Below, piece by piece: positions 41,078 to 49,961 of a DNA stretch of 49,987 bases. The stretch is from positions 1 through 49,987 of the forward strand of contig CAKUZF010000018.1 of the NCBI GenBank assembly GCA_934718155.1, in the 5' to 3' direction. The stretch is from an uncultured Parabacteroides sp. GTDB lineage: Bacteria > Bacteroidota > Bacteroidia > Bacteroidales > Tannerellaceae. The position numbers and the translations under genes are program-made. The notes beneath the pieces were generated by a model. It saw only the letters and a list, made by a program, of their open reading frames with translations, ran no database searches and was not told the origin of the DNA. Each line of letters opens with the position of its first letter. The stretch's first letter is position 1.

Positions 41078-42031
41078 TTACAATCCTTGGAGAATTCTTT
41101 TCAATACAGTCTGTGCAGAAATCTCTCGGTTTGCCGCTTCAGGAATCACGATGCTTTGTGGGCTCTCGATGACATCATCGGTTACAATCATGTTTCGGCG
41201 GACAGGTAAGCAATGCATAAAATAGGCATTATTCGTCAGCGCCATCTTCTCGGCATCAACCGTCCAAGAGCGGTCCAAGCTCAACACCTGGCCATAATGA
41301 GGATCCTTGTAGGCCGACCAGTTTTTCGCATAAATAAAGTCTGCCCCCTCGAATGCCTTCTTTTGGTCATACTCAACGCGGGCATTGCCAACAAACTTCG
41401 GATCCAACTCATAGCCTTCGGGATGAGTAATGACAAACTCATAATCGGTCGCATTCATCCACTCAGCGAAACTATTTGGAACGGCTTGCGGCAAAGACTT
41501 AGGATGGGGAGCCCAAGTCATAACCACCTTCGGACGAGCCGATTTCTTGTATTCCTCGATTGTGATCAAATCCGCGAAGCTCTGCAACGGATGGCGAGTA
41601 GCAGCCTCCATGCTAAACACAGGGCGGCCGGAATACTTAATAAACTGATTGAGGATTTTCTCGTTGTAGTCGTCTTCTTTATTCTCAAAACGAGCGAACG
41701 AGCGAACGCCTATCACGTCGCAATAGCAACCCATGACAGGCACGGCCTCAAGCAAATGCTCCGGCTTATCGCCATCCATAATCACGCCACGCTCCGTTTC
41801 CAACTTCCATGCCCCTTGGTTCACATCCAGCACAATCGTATTCATGCCCAAGTTCATCGCCGCCTTTTGCGTTGAAAGACGCGTGCGCAAGCTGGAGTTG
41901 AAGAAGATCATTAATAATGTCTTATTCTTTCCCAACTCACAGAACTGAAATCTATCTTTCTTGATTTCGAAAGCTTCATTTAGAGCCTGCCTAAGGTCTC
42001 CTAAATCTTGTACACAAGTGAAATGTCTCAT
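41078..42031 (-). CDS. argF': N-succinylornithine carbamoyltransferase (ArgF')
   Basis: A 317-residue transcarbamylase. The carbamoyl-phosphate site is FFNSSLRTRLSTQKA and the HCLPVRR motif is near the C-terminus. It belongs to the acylornithine subfamily, not classical ornithine transcarbamylase. Residue 90, which family studies showed decides between succinyl (Pro) and acetyl (Glu) ornithine, is Pro here (DGDKPEHLLEA), so N-succinylornithine is the expected substrate, as in Bacteroides fragilis. It ends the apparent operon with proA (12 bases upstream). Confidence 0.93.
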   Translation of the reverse strand: MRHFTCVQDLGDLRQALNEAFEIKKDRFQFCELGKNKTLLMIFFNSSLRTRLSTQKAAMNLGMNTIVLDVNQGAWKLETERGVIMDGDKPEHLLEAVPVMGCYCDVIGVRSFARFENKEDDYNEKILNQFIKYSGRPVFSMEAATRHPLQSFADLITIEEYKKSARPKVVMTWAPHPKSLPQAVPNSFAEWMNATDYEFVITHPEGYELDPKFVGNARVEYDQKKAFEGADFIYAKNWSAYKDPHYGQVLSLDRSWTVDAEKMALTNNAYFMHCLPVRRNMIVTDDVIESPQSIVIPEAANREISAQTVLKRILQGL

Positions 42032-42043
42032 ATCTTTCGTATA

Positions 42044-43300
42044 TTATTTGTTTCGTATTTGTCCTTCTCCTTCTATCATATATTTATAGGTAGTCAACTC
42101 CGGCAAAGCCATCGGGCCTCTCGCATGTAACTTCTGTGTACTGATACCGATTTCCGCTCCAAAACCAAATTGCGCACCATCGGTAAAAGCCGTTGACACA
42201 TTCGCATAGACACAAGCCGCATCCACGTCTCTTTGGAAACGTCGAATAGCAGCCGCATCCTCACTAACAATACACTCACTATGCTTGGACCCATATTGAG
42301 CGATATGTGCCAAAGCCTCATCCAAAGAGGCAACCGTACGGATGCTCATCTTATAATCCAAGAACTCTGTGCCATAACTATCGGGCGTAGCCTCCATCAA
42401 CAGACTTTGCTTATAATGTCCCTTTAATGCCGCATAGGATTCCTCGTCGGCATAAATCATAACATGATGCGCTTCCAACAAACTACACAGCCGGGGGAGA
42501 TCTGCCAATCGCTCTCTATGGACGAGCAGGCAATCCAACGCATTGCAAACACTCACCCTACGAGTTTTCGCATTGTTCACTATCAACATGCCTTTCGACA
42601 AATCACCCGCACGATCAAAATAAGTGTGGCAAATTCCCGCCCCCGTTTCTATCACAGGAACGCGAGCATTGTCTCGCACGAAACGGATCAAAGAGCCACT
42701 ACCTCTCGGAATAATCAAATCAACCAGTCCGACCGCATTCAACAGCTGCGAAGTCGTCTCCCGTTCGGGTGGCAGCAACACACAAGCGGCAGGATTGACC
42801 CCATGCTCTCTCAACACGATTTGGATCAAGTCCACCAGTGCACGGTTAGAGCAATCCGCCTCTGATCCTCCTTTTAAGACACAAGCATTACCACTCCGAA
42901 AACAAAGCGAGAAAACATCGAAGGTTACATTCGGACGCGCCTCGTAGATGACACCTATCACGCCAAAAGGCACACTGATCTTACGAATCACCATCCCATT
43001 AGGGCGAACCACCTCGCTTAACACTCGCCCTAATGGAGAAGGAAGCGATGCTACATTCCGCATGTCATTCGCAATCGAGACCAAGCGCTCAGGAGTCAAT
43101 CTCAACCGATCATATTTAGGATTAGAGGGATCCATACGCGCCAAGTCTTGCTGATTAGCCGCCAACACCTCCGTTTGACGCACCAGCAACAATTCGGCCG
43201 TCTGACACAAGATGCTTGCCACCTCCACTTCTGGCAAAGCTGCCAATTGCTTTGCGGCGATAGTCGCCTCCTTCAACAACGCTTCGATCTTCATATTCAT
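42044..43300 (-). CDS. proA: Glutamate-5-semialdehyde dehydrogenase (gamma-glutamyl phosphate reductase)
   Basis: A 418-residue ALDH-superfamily enzyme, second step of proline synthesis. PFGVIGVIYEARPNVTFDVF and LKGGSEADCSNRALV are typical, and the catalytic Cys lies in RRVSVCNALDCLLVH. FGFGAEIGISTQKLHARGPM is the conserved C-terminal segment. The ATG at 43300 is chosen; ATG at 43294 and a TTG at 43309 are alternatives. 6-15 bases after proB, depending on start. Confidence 0.96.
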   Translation of the reverse strand: MNMKIEALLKEATIAAKQLAALPEVEVASILCQTAELLLVRQTEVLAANQQDLARMDPSNPKYDRLRLTPERLVSIANDMRNVASLPSPLGRVLSEVVRPNGMVIRKISVPFGVIGVIYEARPNVTFDVFSLCFRSGNACVLKGGSEADCSNRALVDLIQIVLREHGVNPAACVLLPPERETTSQLLNAVGLVDLIIPRGSGSLIRFVRDNARVPVIETGAGICHTYFDRAGDLSKGMLIVNNAKTRRVSVCNALDCLLVHRERLADLPRLCSLLEAHHVMIYADEESYAALKGHYKQSLLMEATPDSYGTEFLDYKMSIRTVASLDEALAHIAQYGSKHSECIVSEDAAAIRRFQRDVDAACVYANVSTAFTDGAQFGFGAEIGISTQKLHARGPMALPELTTYKYMIEGEGQIRNK

Positions 43301-43315
43301 TCTTCGCAATCAGAT

Positions 43316-44389
43316 TTATTCCATATATAAATAATCGTAATGAATCAAGGGCTTACGGTCACGACTGCCAATCAAGCGGCGGGCCTCGTCGCTGCTATAG
43401 CCCACGCACCCAAGCCCCAGGCTCTTCCCATCCTCATTCACGATCCTTACAATATCATCCTTTTCAAATTCGCCTTCTACTTTTGTGACTCCTACCAGCA
43501 ACAAGCTATTCGCTTCAGGAGCCAACAATGCCACTTCAGCGCCTCTATTGATGCGGATCTCTCCTTTCGCAAATCCCTCCGAATGGGCTATCCATTTCTT
43601 CACGCTGCTTACGGGCTTGCTCGAAGGCAAGAACCGCGTGCATGGCGTAGACGAGTCCTCAGTCAGCAACTCCAACAACACGTTCGGACGTTTACCATTG
43701 GCGATAATCACCAAGATGCCCTCATCGGCCACCTTTTGGGCAATGCGACACTTCGTCAACATACCACCTCTACCAAACGAGGAACGACTAGCCTGCACAT
43801 AAACCGACAAATCGGTCTTTGTGGATTCGACGACTGAAATGAGCCGCGCATTCTGGTCAGACGGATTTCCGGTGTAGATGCCATCAACATTACTCAAGAT
43901 AACCAAGGCATCCATCCCCATCATGGTGGCAATCAACCCCGAAAGCTCGTCATTATCCGTGAACATCAATTCCGTGACGGAGATTGTGTCATTCTCGTTC
44001 ACAATCGGAATCACGCCGTTCTCGAGCATCACCTCCATACAATGTTTCTGATTCAGATAGTGAATTCGACTGCCAAAACTTTCTTTGGTGGTCAACACTT
44101 GTCCACATCTCAACCCATGATCTCGAAACAGCTCGTAATACCGATTGATCAGCTTTGCTTGCCCCACCGCAGAATACAGTTGCCTAGAAGAGACCGCATC
44201 CAATTTCTTGCTCACCTTCACTTCGCTCCTACCCGAAGCAACAGCCCCCGAGGAGATCAAGACAAGCTCATACCCTTCGTGATGCAGCGCAGCCAGCTGA
44301 TCCACCAAGGCAGACATTTGGGAGACATCCAGTGTCCCATCCTTGCGTGTCAGCACATTGCTTCCTATTTTAACTGCGATCCGCTTCAT
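43316..44389 (-). CDS. proB: Glutamate 5-kinase
   Basis: A 357-residue kinase, first step of proline synthesis. MKRIAVKIGSNVLTRKDGTL opens the amino-acid kinase fold; ISSGAVASGRSE and VNENDTISVTELMFTDNDEL form the glutamate and nucleotide sites. A C-terminal PUA domain (about 270-345) contains GEIRINRGAEVALL. The ATG overlaps the acyl-CoA ligase stop as TAATG. Proline inhibition is expected for the family. Confidence 0.96.
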   Translation of the reverse strand: MKRIAVKIGSNVLTRKDGTLDVSQMSALVDQLAALHHEGYELVLISSGAVASGRSEVKVSKKLDAVSSRQLYSAVGQAKLINRYYELFRDHGLRCGQVLTTKESFGSRIHYLNQKHCMEVMLENGVIPIVNENDTISVTELMFTDNDELSGLIATMMGMDALVILSNVDGIYTGNPSDQNARLISVVESTKTDLSVYVQASRSSFGRGGMLTKCRIAQKVADEGILVIIANGKRPNVLLELLTEDSSTPCTRFLPSSKPVSSVKKWIAHSEGFAKGEIRINRGAEVALLAPEANSLLLVGVTKVEGEFEKDDIVRIVNEDGKSLGLGCVGYSSDEARRLIGSRDRKPLIHYDYLYME

Positions 44390-46041
44390 TATTTATCTTT
44401 ATCTCGTATTTCTACACGTCGAATCTTGCCACTGATTGTTTTCGGCAGTTCATCGACGAACTCCACCACGCGGGGATACTTATAGGGAGCCGTAACCTTT
44501 TTCACATGGTCTTGCAGTTCTTTGATCAGCGCCTCTCCCGCCTGTGCTTTGTATTCCTTCGCCAACACGATGGTCGCTTTCACCACCTGTCCACGAATCT
44601 CGTCGGGCACGCCAGTAATGGCACATTCCACCACGGCCTTGTGAGTCATCAACGCGCTTTCCACCTCAAACGGGCCGATACGATAGCCCGAACTCTTGAT
44701 CACGTCATCAGCGCGGCCCACAAACCAATAGTAGCCATCCTCGTCGCGCCAAGCCACGTCGCCCGTGTAATACACGCCGTCGTGCCAGGCCTGATGTGTC
44801 AACTCCGGAGCACGATAATACTCCTTGAAGAGACCCAAAGGCTTCCCCTTATCCGTACGTACCACAATCTGCCCCTGCTCGCCATCTTCCGCACGTGTAC
44901 CATCGGGACGCAGCAAGTCAACGTCATACTGCGGATTAGGCACACCCATCGAACCGGGCTTTGGCTCCATCCAAGGGAAGGTGGCTACCGTCAACGTCGT
45001 CTCCGTCTGGCCAAATCCCTCCATCAGCTTGATGCCTGTCAATTTATAGAAGGTCTCATAAACAGCCGGATTCAACGCCTCGCCTGCTATCGTGCAATAC
45101 TTCAAGGAAGAGAGATCGTACTTCGTTAAATCCTCACGAATCAAGAAGCGGAAGATCGTAGGCGGTGCGCAAAGCGATGTGATGTGGTAGTCTTGAATCA
45201 TCTGCAGCATATCGGCAGGCGTGAACTTCTCGTGATCATAGACAAACACCGTAGCGCCAGCTATCCATTGCCCATAAAGTTTACCCCAAACGGCCTTACC
45301 CCATCCCGTGTCGGCGATGGTCAGGTGAAGACTGTCCTTATGCAGATTGTGCCAAAAGCTTCCCGTAACGATATGCCCCAACGGATAGGTAAAGTCGTGT
45401 GCCACCATCTTTGGCTCGCCCGTCGTGCCCGACGTGAAATACATCAACGAGATGTCGTCGTTGGTGTTGACATGGGCCGGGCGTTCGAAGGGAGCGGCAT
45501 GTGCTATGCCCTGTTGGAAATTCTCAAATCCCTGCGGTACGACTGGGCCAACCGAAACCACCTTCTCCACACTGGGAGAATCGGGCAACGCATCCTGCAC
45601 ATGCTTCAAGATCACCTCCTCGCCTGCGCAGACAATCATCTTGATCGTAGCGGCATTCGCCCGATAAACAATGTCTTTTTTCGTCAGCAGGTGAGTAGCC
45701 GGTATCACCACCGCTCCTAATTTATGCAGAGCAATCGTGGAAAACCAGAACTCATACCGACGTTTCAAGATGAGCATCACCATGTCGCCATGGCCAATAC
45801 CCAACGACTGGAAGTAGGAGGCCGTTTGATCCGTGTACCTTTTCATGTCGGCAAACGTAAAATCCACATGCTGTCCGTGGTCGTTTGTCCAGCACAACGC
45901 CTTGCGGTTTGGCTCCTCCTCCGCCCAAGCGTCCACCACGTCATAGCCGAAGTTAAACACCTCCGGCACCTTTATTTTCAAATTTCGAATGAAATCCGAC
46001 TGCGACTCAAAGGTCGTCTGATCCAGAAATCTTTCCAACAT
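44389..46041 (-). CDS. AMP-forming acyl-CoA ligase
   Basis: A 550-residue ANL-superfamily enzyme. The AMP-binding P-loop is YFTSGTTGEPK (201-211); GFGQTETTL, YYTGDVAWRDEDGYYWFVGR and DDVIKSSGYRIGPFEVES are the A5, A7 and A8 motifs; catalytic Lys539 is in TISGKIRR. It most resembles the medium-chain/acetyl-CoA synthetase branch, but the acid substrate is not predictable. No signal peptide. It lies 60 bases after a cupin regulator gene and is coupled to proB by TAATG. Confidence 0.9.
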   Translation of the reverse strand: MLERFLDQTTFESQSDFIRNLKIKVPEVFNFGYDVVDAWAEEEPNRKALCWTNDHGQHVDFTFADMKRYTDQTASYFQSLGIGHGDMVMLILKRRYEFWFSTIALHKLGAVVIPATHLLTKKDIVYRANAATIKMIVCAGEEVILKHVQDALPDSPSVEKVVSVGPVVPQGFENFQQGIAHAAPFERPAHVNTNDDISLMYFTSGTTGEPKMVAHDFTYPLGHIVTGSFWHNLHKDSLHLTIADTGWGKAVWGKLYGQWIAGATVFVYDHEKFTPADMLQMIQDYHITSLCAPPTIFRFLIREDLTKYDLSSLKYCTIAGEALNPAVYETFYKLTGIKLMEGFGQTETTLTVATFPWMEPKPGSMGVPNPQYDVDLLRPDGTRAEDGEQGQIVVRTDKGKPLGLFKEYYRAPELTHQAWHDGVYYTGDVAWRDEDGYYWFVGRADDVIKSSGYRIGPFEVESALMTHKAVVECAITGVPDEIRGQVVKATIVLAKEYKAQAGEALIKELQDHVKKVTAPYKYPRVVEFVDELPKTISGKIRRVEIRDKDK

Positions 46042-46101
46042 AACAACTGTGTTTAAGTGAACATAAATTCCACTCTATCTTCACTTAACCTTATAGAAAA
46101 G

Positions 46102-46656
46102 CTACATTATAATAGCCAAAAAACTTGCTTTCTTATTGTCTAACGCCTTCATTCCATGTGGCAAATGCGCACTGAAATAAACACTGTCACCCTCGTTTAG
46201 GATCAAGTCCTTCCCATTAATGCGCAACAACATGCGACCTGAGAGTACAAACGTAAACTCCTCGCCGGCGTGCGTGTTCAAGAAGACGGGCTCCTCATCG
46301 GGCTTGGGGTGGATCGTCACTAAAAACGGATCGGCCTTCCTACCCGAGAAGCCTGCTGCCAAGCTTTGGTATTTATACGCCTTCGTCCGCTCCACCGAGA
46401 CCCCTTTGCCCAAGCGAGTAACAAAATAGCTATTCATCTTGGGCTCGTCGCCAAACATCAATGCGGTCAGGTCGACACCATACGCCTGCGACACACGGTG
46501 CAACAGACTGACAGAAATATCCACCTTTCCGCTCTCCAACTCCAGATATTGCTCTGCCGACAGCTGGCAAACATGCGCCATCTCCTCGACGCTTATATCC
46601 AAAGCCTCGCGCAAGCCTGCTAAGCGGGCCGCTATTTGCTGTATTTGTTCGCTCAT
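46102..46656 (-). CDS. XRE-family regulator with C-terminal cupin domain
   Basis: A 184-residue DNA-binding regulator. An HTH_3 domain (about 8-65) contains VEEMAHVCQLSAEQYLELES. A cupin_2 domain (about 108-184) contains NTHAGEEFTFVLSGRMLLRI and LNEGDSVYFSAHLPHGMKAL, the beta-barrel that in relatives binds a small ligand. It is the first gene before the acyl-CoA ligase and probably controls it; the ligand may be the acid or CoA ester handled by that enzyme. Confidence 0.9.
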   Translation of the reverse strand: MSEQIQQIAARLAGLREALDISVEEMAHVCQLSAEQYLELESGKVDISVSLLHRVSQAYGVDLTALMFGDEPKMNSYFVTRLGKGVSVERTKAYKYQSLAAGFSGRKADPFLVTIHPKPDEEPVFLNTHAGEEFTFVLSGRMLLRINGKDLILNEGDSVYFSAHLPHGMKALDNKKASFLAIIM

Positions 46657-46684
46657 GATATAGGAATGTTAATGCTATACGCCC

Positions 46685-46692
46685 CAAAGATA
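46685..46692 (-). promoter_or_regulatory. Candidate -7 box for the cupin regulator operon
   Basis: TATCTTTG on the minus strand matches TAnnTTTG and lies 28 bases before the ATG at 46656. No clear -33 box is seen. Confidence 0.5.
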
Positions 46693-46767
46693 CTAATTTC
46701 TTCTTTTGCGCATACTATTCTATCATTTTTTAATCAAACAACCATCCGTTGACGCGCAATCGCCGGC

Positions 46768-47406
46768 TTATGACGGGCAAAACCGACCATGTTGCCAACG
46801 CAAGTTCAGTGGCTCACTGCGCAAGTAGGGCAGCAATTTCTTCTTGGTTGTGGCATCCAAATAGTCGGGGGTCGTATAGGCGACCGTCAAGACTGGCTCC
46901 TCTCCGCTCAAGCGGTAACGAAACAGATCCATGTCCAACTGTCCCTTCAGGGCGAGGAAAGCCTCATTCTGGGCGGCTCCCTCTGCCAAGTACCACTCCT
47001 CATCGGGCAGGAGCAGGAGGTCGGCTGTGGGCAAAGCGGTCCAATCGGTCGTGAAGAAAGCCACACGGCTATCAGCCACCGGGGCTTCCACCGTGGTCAC
47101 CATGCAGATCACATGGGTGTTGTTCACCAAGGGGAGCAACTTCATCTCAACCACGCTTCGCTCCGTCGCACGCAGGCAGAGGTAATCGTCGGTCAACTGT
47201 TCCAACGTAGAATAGCCATTCATCGTATTCTTCAAGCGAGCCTCCTTGCCCGAGCGAAACAAATCCACCAGATCCTTTCGCCAAGCGTCGTCAAGCTGCG
47301 GGATATACTGGTTCGGCATAGCCGTGAACACGCTCGCCATATCCTGTGCCCGCAATCCGCAAAGCACCAGCAAAGCCAACAGACTTAAGATTCCTTTTCT
47401 GATCAT
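46768..47406 (-). CDS. DUF3256-family exported protein
   Basis: A 212-residue protein with an N-terminal signal peptide (hydrophobic SLLALLVLCGL, likely cleavage after LRAQ). It fits the DUF3256 pattern of Bacteroidales: KNTMNGYSTLEQLTDDYLCL, MKLLPLVNNTHVICMVTTVE, and APVADSRVAFFTTDW. The fold and function are unknown; periplasmic location is inferred. 16 bases after the EamA gene. Confidence 0.85.
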   Translation of the reverse strand: MIRKGILSLLALLVLCGLRAQDMASVFTAMPNQYIPQLDDAWRKDLVDLFRSGKEARLKNTMNGYSTLEQLTDDYLCLRATERSVVEMKLLPLVNNTHVICMVTTVEAPVADSRVAFFTTDWTALPTADLLLLPDEEWYLAEGAAQNEAFLALKGQLDMDLFRYRLSGEEPVLTVAYTTPDYLDATTKKKLLPYLRSEPLNLRWQHGRFCPS

Positions 47407-47422
47407 CTTTCTATAATGCTTA

Positions 47423-48319
47423 TCATTTCGTGCCCAAATATAGGCATATCATTCCTAACAACACCAAAAGTAGGTCGAGAGCTTTGCTCTTTAAATTTTT
47501 TTCATGGAAGAAAAGCGCTCCAGCCGTGAATGTCACCAACACACTGCTCCGTCGAACCATCGAGACAATAGAGATCATCGAGTCGGGGAAGGTCAGGGCA
47601 TAGAAATAAATCCAATCGGCCATGCAGAGGAACACCGAGATGAAAATGATGTTCCAGCGCCATTGGAAAGGAGTGGTCTTCTTGCGATTGGGATACCACA
47701 GCGTGAGGAGCACGACCAACATGATCGCCAACTGATAAATATTGAACCATACCTGCACTGTCATCACGTCGAGGCTTCGCATCAGATGTTTGTCATACAG
47801 TCCGCTCAAAGCGCCCATCATGATGGAAAGGAACATGAGGAAGATCCAGCGGTTGTGCGCAAAGCGAATCCCCTCCTTCTTGCCCGAGAGCGAGAGCAGG
47901 TAGAACGAGGCCAAGGCACAGAGCACTCCGGCCCATTGATAGCCATTCAGTCGCTCGCCAAAGATCAGCAAAGCGCCCAATAATGTCAGCACCGGCTGCG
48001 TTGCCTTGATCGGCCCCGCCAACGTAAGCGGCAAATGTTTCAAAGCGAAATAGCCCGAGATCCACGACGAAAGCACAATGATGGCCTTCACAAAGACACG
48101 CAAATGGGTTTCCATCGAAGCCTGCGGCACATAGACCATCGTGCCATCCAGCCAATCGGTGCAAAACGACAGGATAATGAAGGGAACAAACAGCAAGCTG
48201 CTGAACAACGTGTTCATAAAGAGCACGGGGATGACGGCATTGCCGTTCAGCGACAGCTTCTTGTTTACATCATAACAGCCCAACAAGAAAGCCGAGCAAA
48301 AGGCAAGTGCTAACCACAT
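47423..48319 (-). CDS. EamA-family (DMT superfamily) transporter
   Basis: A 298-residue membrane protein with about ten segments in two EamA repeats. Repeat 1 ends with the family-like LTLAGPIKATQPVLTLLGAL and FGERLNGYQWAGVLCALAS; repeat 2 ends with SMISIVSMVRRSSVLVTFTA and ALFFHEKNLKSKALDLLLV. Such carriers move amino acids, nucleotides or other metabolites; the substrate is unknown. Its start overlaps truA by 10 bases. Confidence 0.88.
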   Translation of the reverse strand: MWLALAFCSAFLLGCYDVNKKLSLNGNAVIPVLFMNTLFSSLLFVPFIILSFCTDWLDGTMVYVPQASMETHLRVFVKAIIVLSSWISGYFALKHLPLTLAGPIKATQPVLTLLGALLIFGERLNGYQWAGVLCALASFYLLSLSGKKEGIRFAHNRWIFLMFLSIMMGALSGLYDKHLMRSLDVMTVQVWFNIYQLAIMLVVLLTLWYPNRKKTTPFQWRWNIIFISVFLCMADWIYFYALTFPDSMISIVSMVRRSSVLVTFTAGALFFHEKNLKSKALDLLLVLLGMICLYLGTK

Positions 48320-49092
48320 ACCTCAACCTCCTTCTCTTCCACTTCGAAGATAGCCTCTGGATAGGTGACGTTCACCAAAAACAACGCCTGCCCCGGGACC
48401 GACACACCAGCCCGACAGCGATCTTTCGCCTCGATCACCTTCCGCAGCCCCTCTTTCGTCAGTCGTCCGCGCCCCACCTCAAGCAGCGTACCAACAATGG
48501 CGCGCACCATATTGCGCAAAAAGCGATCGGCCTGTATCGTGAAGACCCAACGTCCCTCGCCATCGGCAGTCCACTCGGCATGCATAATGCGGCAATTATT
48601 CGTCTTCACGTCGGTATGCAGCTTACTGAAGCTGGTGAAGTCGATATAATCGAAAAGCGCTTGGCAAGCCTCATTCATCGCCGCGACATCCAGCTTGCCA
48701 TGCAGCTTATAGGCAAACTCATGCGTGAAGGGATCCTTACGGGTTGTTATATAATATTGGTAAGTGCGCGAGGTCGCATCGAAACGGGCATGCGCATCGG
48801 GCTTCACCGGCACGATGCGATAGACGGCGATGTCTTTCGGCAGCACCCGGTTCAGTTTCTCAGCCAAGAAAGCCAAATCGGCAATGTGCTCCTCCCAATC
48901 GAAGTGGGCCACCATCAGGCGAGCATGCACACCCGCATCCGTCCGACCCGCCCCAACGATCGAGACCGGTTGGCGCAGCAGCAGGGCCAAGGCCTCCTCC
49001 AGCCGCTGCTGAACGGTCATGCCATTGGGCTGCACTTGCCATCCGTTGTAGGCGGCTCCATTATAGGCGAGATAAATAAAATATCGGTTCAT
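48310..49092 (-). CDS. truA: tRNA pseudouridine(38-40) synthase TruA
   Basis: A 260-residue enzyme that isomerises uridines 38-40 in the anticodon arm. Catalytic Asp52 lies in VGAGRTDAGVHARL; MNRYFIYLAYNGAAYNGWQ is the typical start and RFLRNMVRAIVGTLLEVGRG the conserved C-terminal motif. AAGGAG lies only 2 bases upstream of the ATG. First gene of truA-eamA-DUF3256. Confidence 0.96.
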   Translation of the reverse strand: MNRYFIYLAYNGAAYNGWQVQPNGMTVQQRLEEALALLLRQPVSIVGAGRTDAGVHARLMVAHFDWEEHIADLAFLAEKLNRVLPKDIAVYRIVPVKPDAHARFDATSRTYQYYITTRKDPFTHEFAYKLHGKLDVAAMNEACQALFDYIDFTSFSKLHTDVKTNNCRIMHAEWTADGEGRWVFTIQADRFLRNMVRAIVGTLLEVGRGRLTKEGLRKVIEAKDRCRAGVSVPGQALFLVNVTYPEAIFEVEEKEVEVCG

Positions 49093-49195
49093 AGCTCCTT
49101 AGTTTCTCTTTTTGCGTGCGAAATTACACATTTTCTCCACATCCGCACGCATCTATCCCGCTCATTCCCGCGCAGACCGTCTGTCCAGCTCTATG

Positions 49196-49732
49196 TCACA
49201 CTTGTTCTCCCAGCTTATAAGCCTCTTTCAGCTTGGCGTTGCCGGTGATAGCTCGTGCCTCGTCCACTCCTCCGCAGAAAAGCGTTGCGGCAAGGCGGCT
49301 CTTGGGATAGCAATCAATCCATCCTGTCAAGCCCATCTCGGCACGCCGCGGGGTCTCCGGCTCGTCCTCGGCCGCTGTCGTCAGCAGATAAACATCGCGG
49401 AATTGATAATCCATCCTGTACATCGCATTCATGCGATCGATCAAGGTTTTCATCTGCCCGCTCATCTCATAATAATAAATAGGTGTAGCCCATGCCACCA
49501 CATCGGCCTGCAGCACCTTGGCCATAATATCGTTCACATCGTCCTTCTGCACACACTTGCTGATCTTTTGGCAGCCCATGCATCCTTTGCAGAAGCGTAT
49601 TTCCTTCCCGACCAAAGAGATTTTCTCCACCTCGTTGCCGACAGCCTTCGCTCCGGCCACAAACTGATCGGCCAACATGTCGCTATTTGAGCCAGCACGC
49701 AGGCTCGTCGAAATCACCACTACTCGTTTCAT
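49196..49732 (-). CDS. Flavodoxin-fold NAD(P)H-dependent FMN reductase
   Basis: A 178-residue flavoprotein of the NADPH-dependent FMN reductase / iron-sulfur flavoprotein-like group. The FMN phosphate loop is STSLRAGSNS (8-17). A Cys-rich motif CKGCMGCQKISKC gives C48, C51, C54 and C60, as in proteins that may hold an Fe-S cluster or redox cysteines. ATPIYYYEMSGQMKTLIDRM is the second flavin contact. The electron acceptor is unknown. Confidence 0.9.
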   Translation of the reverse strand: MKRVVVISTSLRAGSNSDMLADQFVAGAKAVGNEVEKISLVGKEIRFCKGCMGCQKISKCVQKDDVNDIMAKVLQADVVAWATPIYYYEMSGQMKTLIDRMNAMYRMDYQFRDVYLLTTAAEDEPETPRRAEMGLTGWIDCYPKSRLAATLFCGGVDEARAITGNAKLKEAYKLGEQV

Positions 49733-49814
49733 ACCTTATACCTTATTTATATATACATTTATTTTTGCGATTTCACCCAAGCATCCACATTCGCATGCAG
49801 TATGCTTATGACCA

Positions 49815-49822
49815 CAAAAATA
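49815..49822 (-). promoter_or_regulatory. Candidate -7 box for the flavin reductase gene
   Basis: TATTTTTG on the minus strand matches TAnnTTTG, about 80 bases before the ATG at 49732. No matching -33 box. Confidence 0.4.
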
Positions 49823-49893
49823 GGTATAATCTCCCAAAGCTGAGCTACCATTATTCCGGCTGAAAGTACGTATTTTTCATAAGTGATTGAGAA

Positions 49894-49913
49894 TGAGATA
49901 AGTTTTTATCTCA
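49894..49913. other. 8-bp hairpin of unknown role
   Basis: TGAGATAA (49894-49901) and TTATCTCA (49906-49913) pair perfectly around GTTT. It has no clear T-run and lies upstream of the flavin reductase promoter. Confidence 0.5.
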
Positions 49914-49944
49914 TAAAAAGAAGAGGTTACGAATTAGAAATAAA

Positions 49945-49961
49945 CAGGATGTAGCATCCTG
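49945..49961 (-). terminator. Possible terminator of a gene beyond the window
   Basis: CAGGATG and CATCCTG pair around a 3-base loop; on the minus strand the hairpin is followed by TTTATTTC. It would end a minus-strand gene lying past 49987. Confidence 0.4.

Noticed and set aside
49840..49860. tRNA-like fragment (GGTAGCTCAGCTTTGGGAG on the minus strand)
   Set aside because: It resembles a D arm, but no acceptor, anticodon or T arm can be folded around it.
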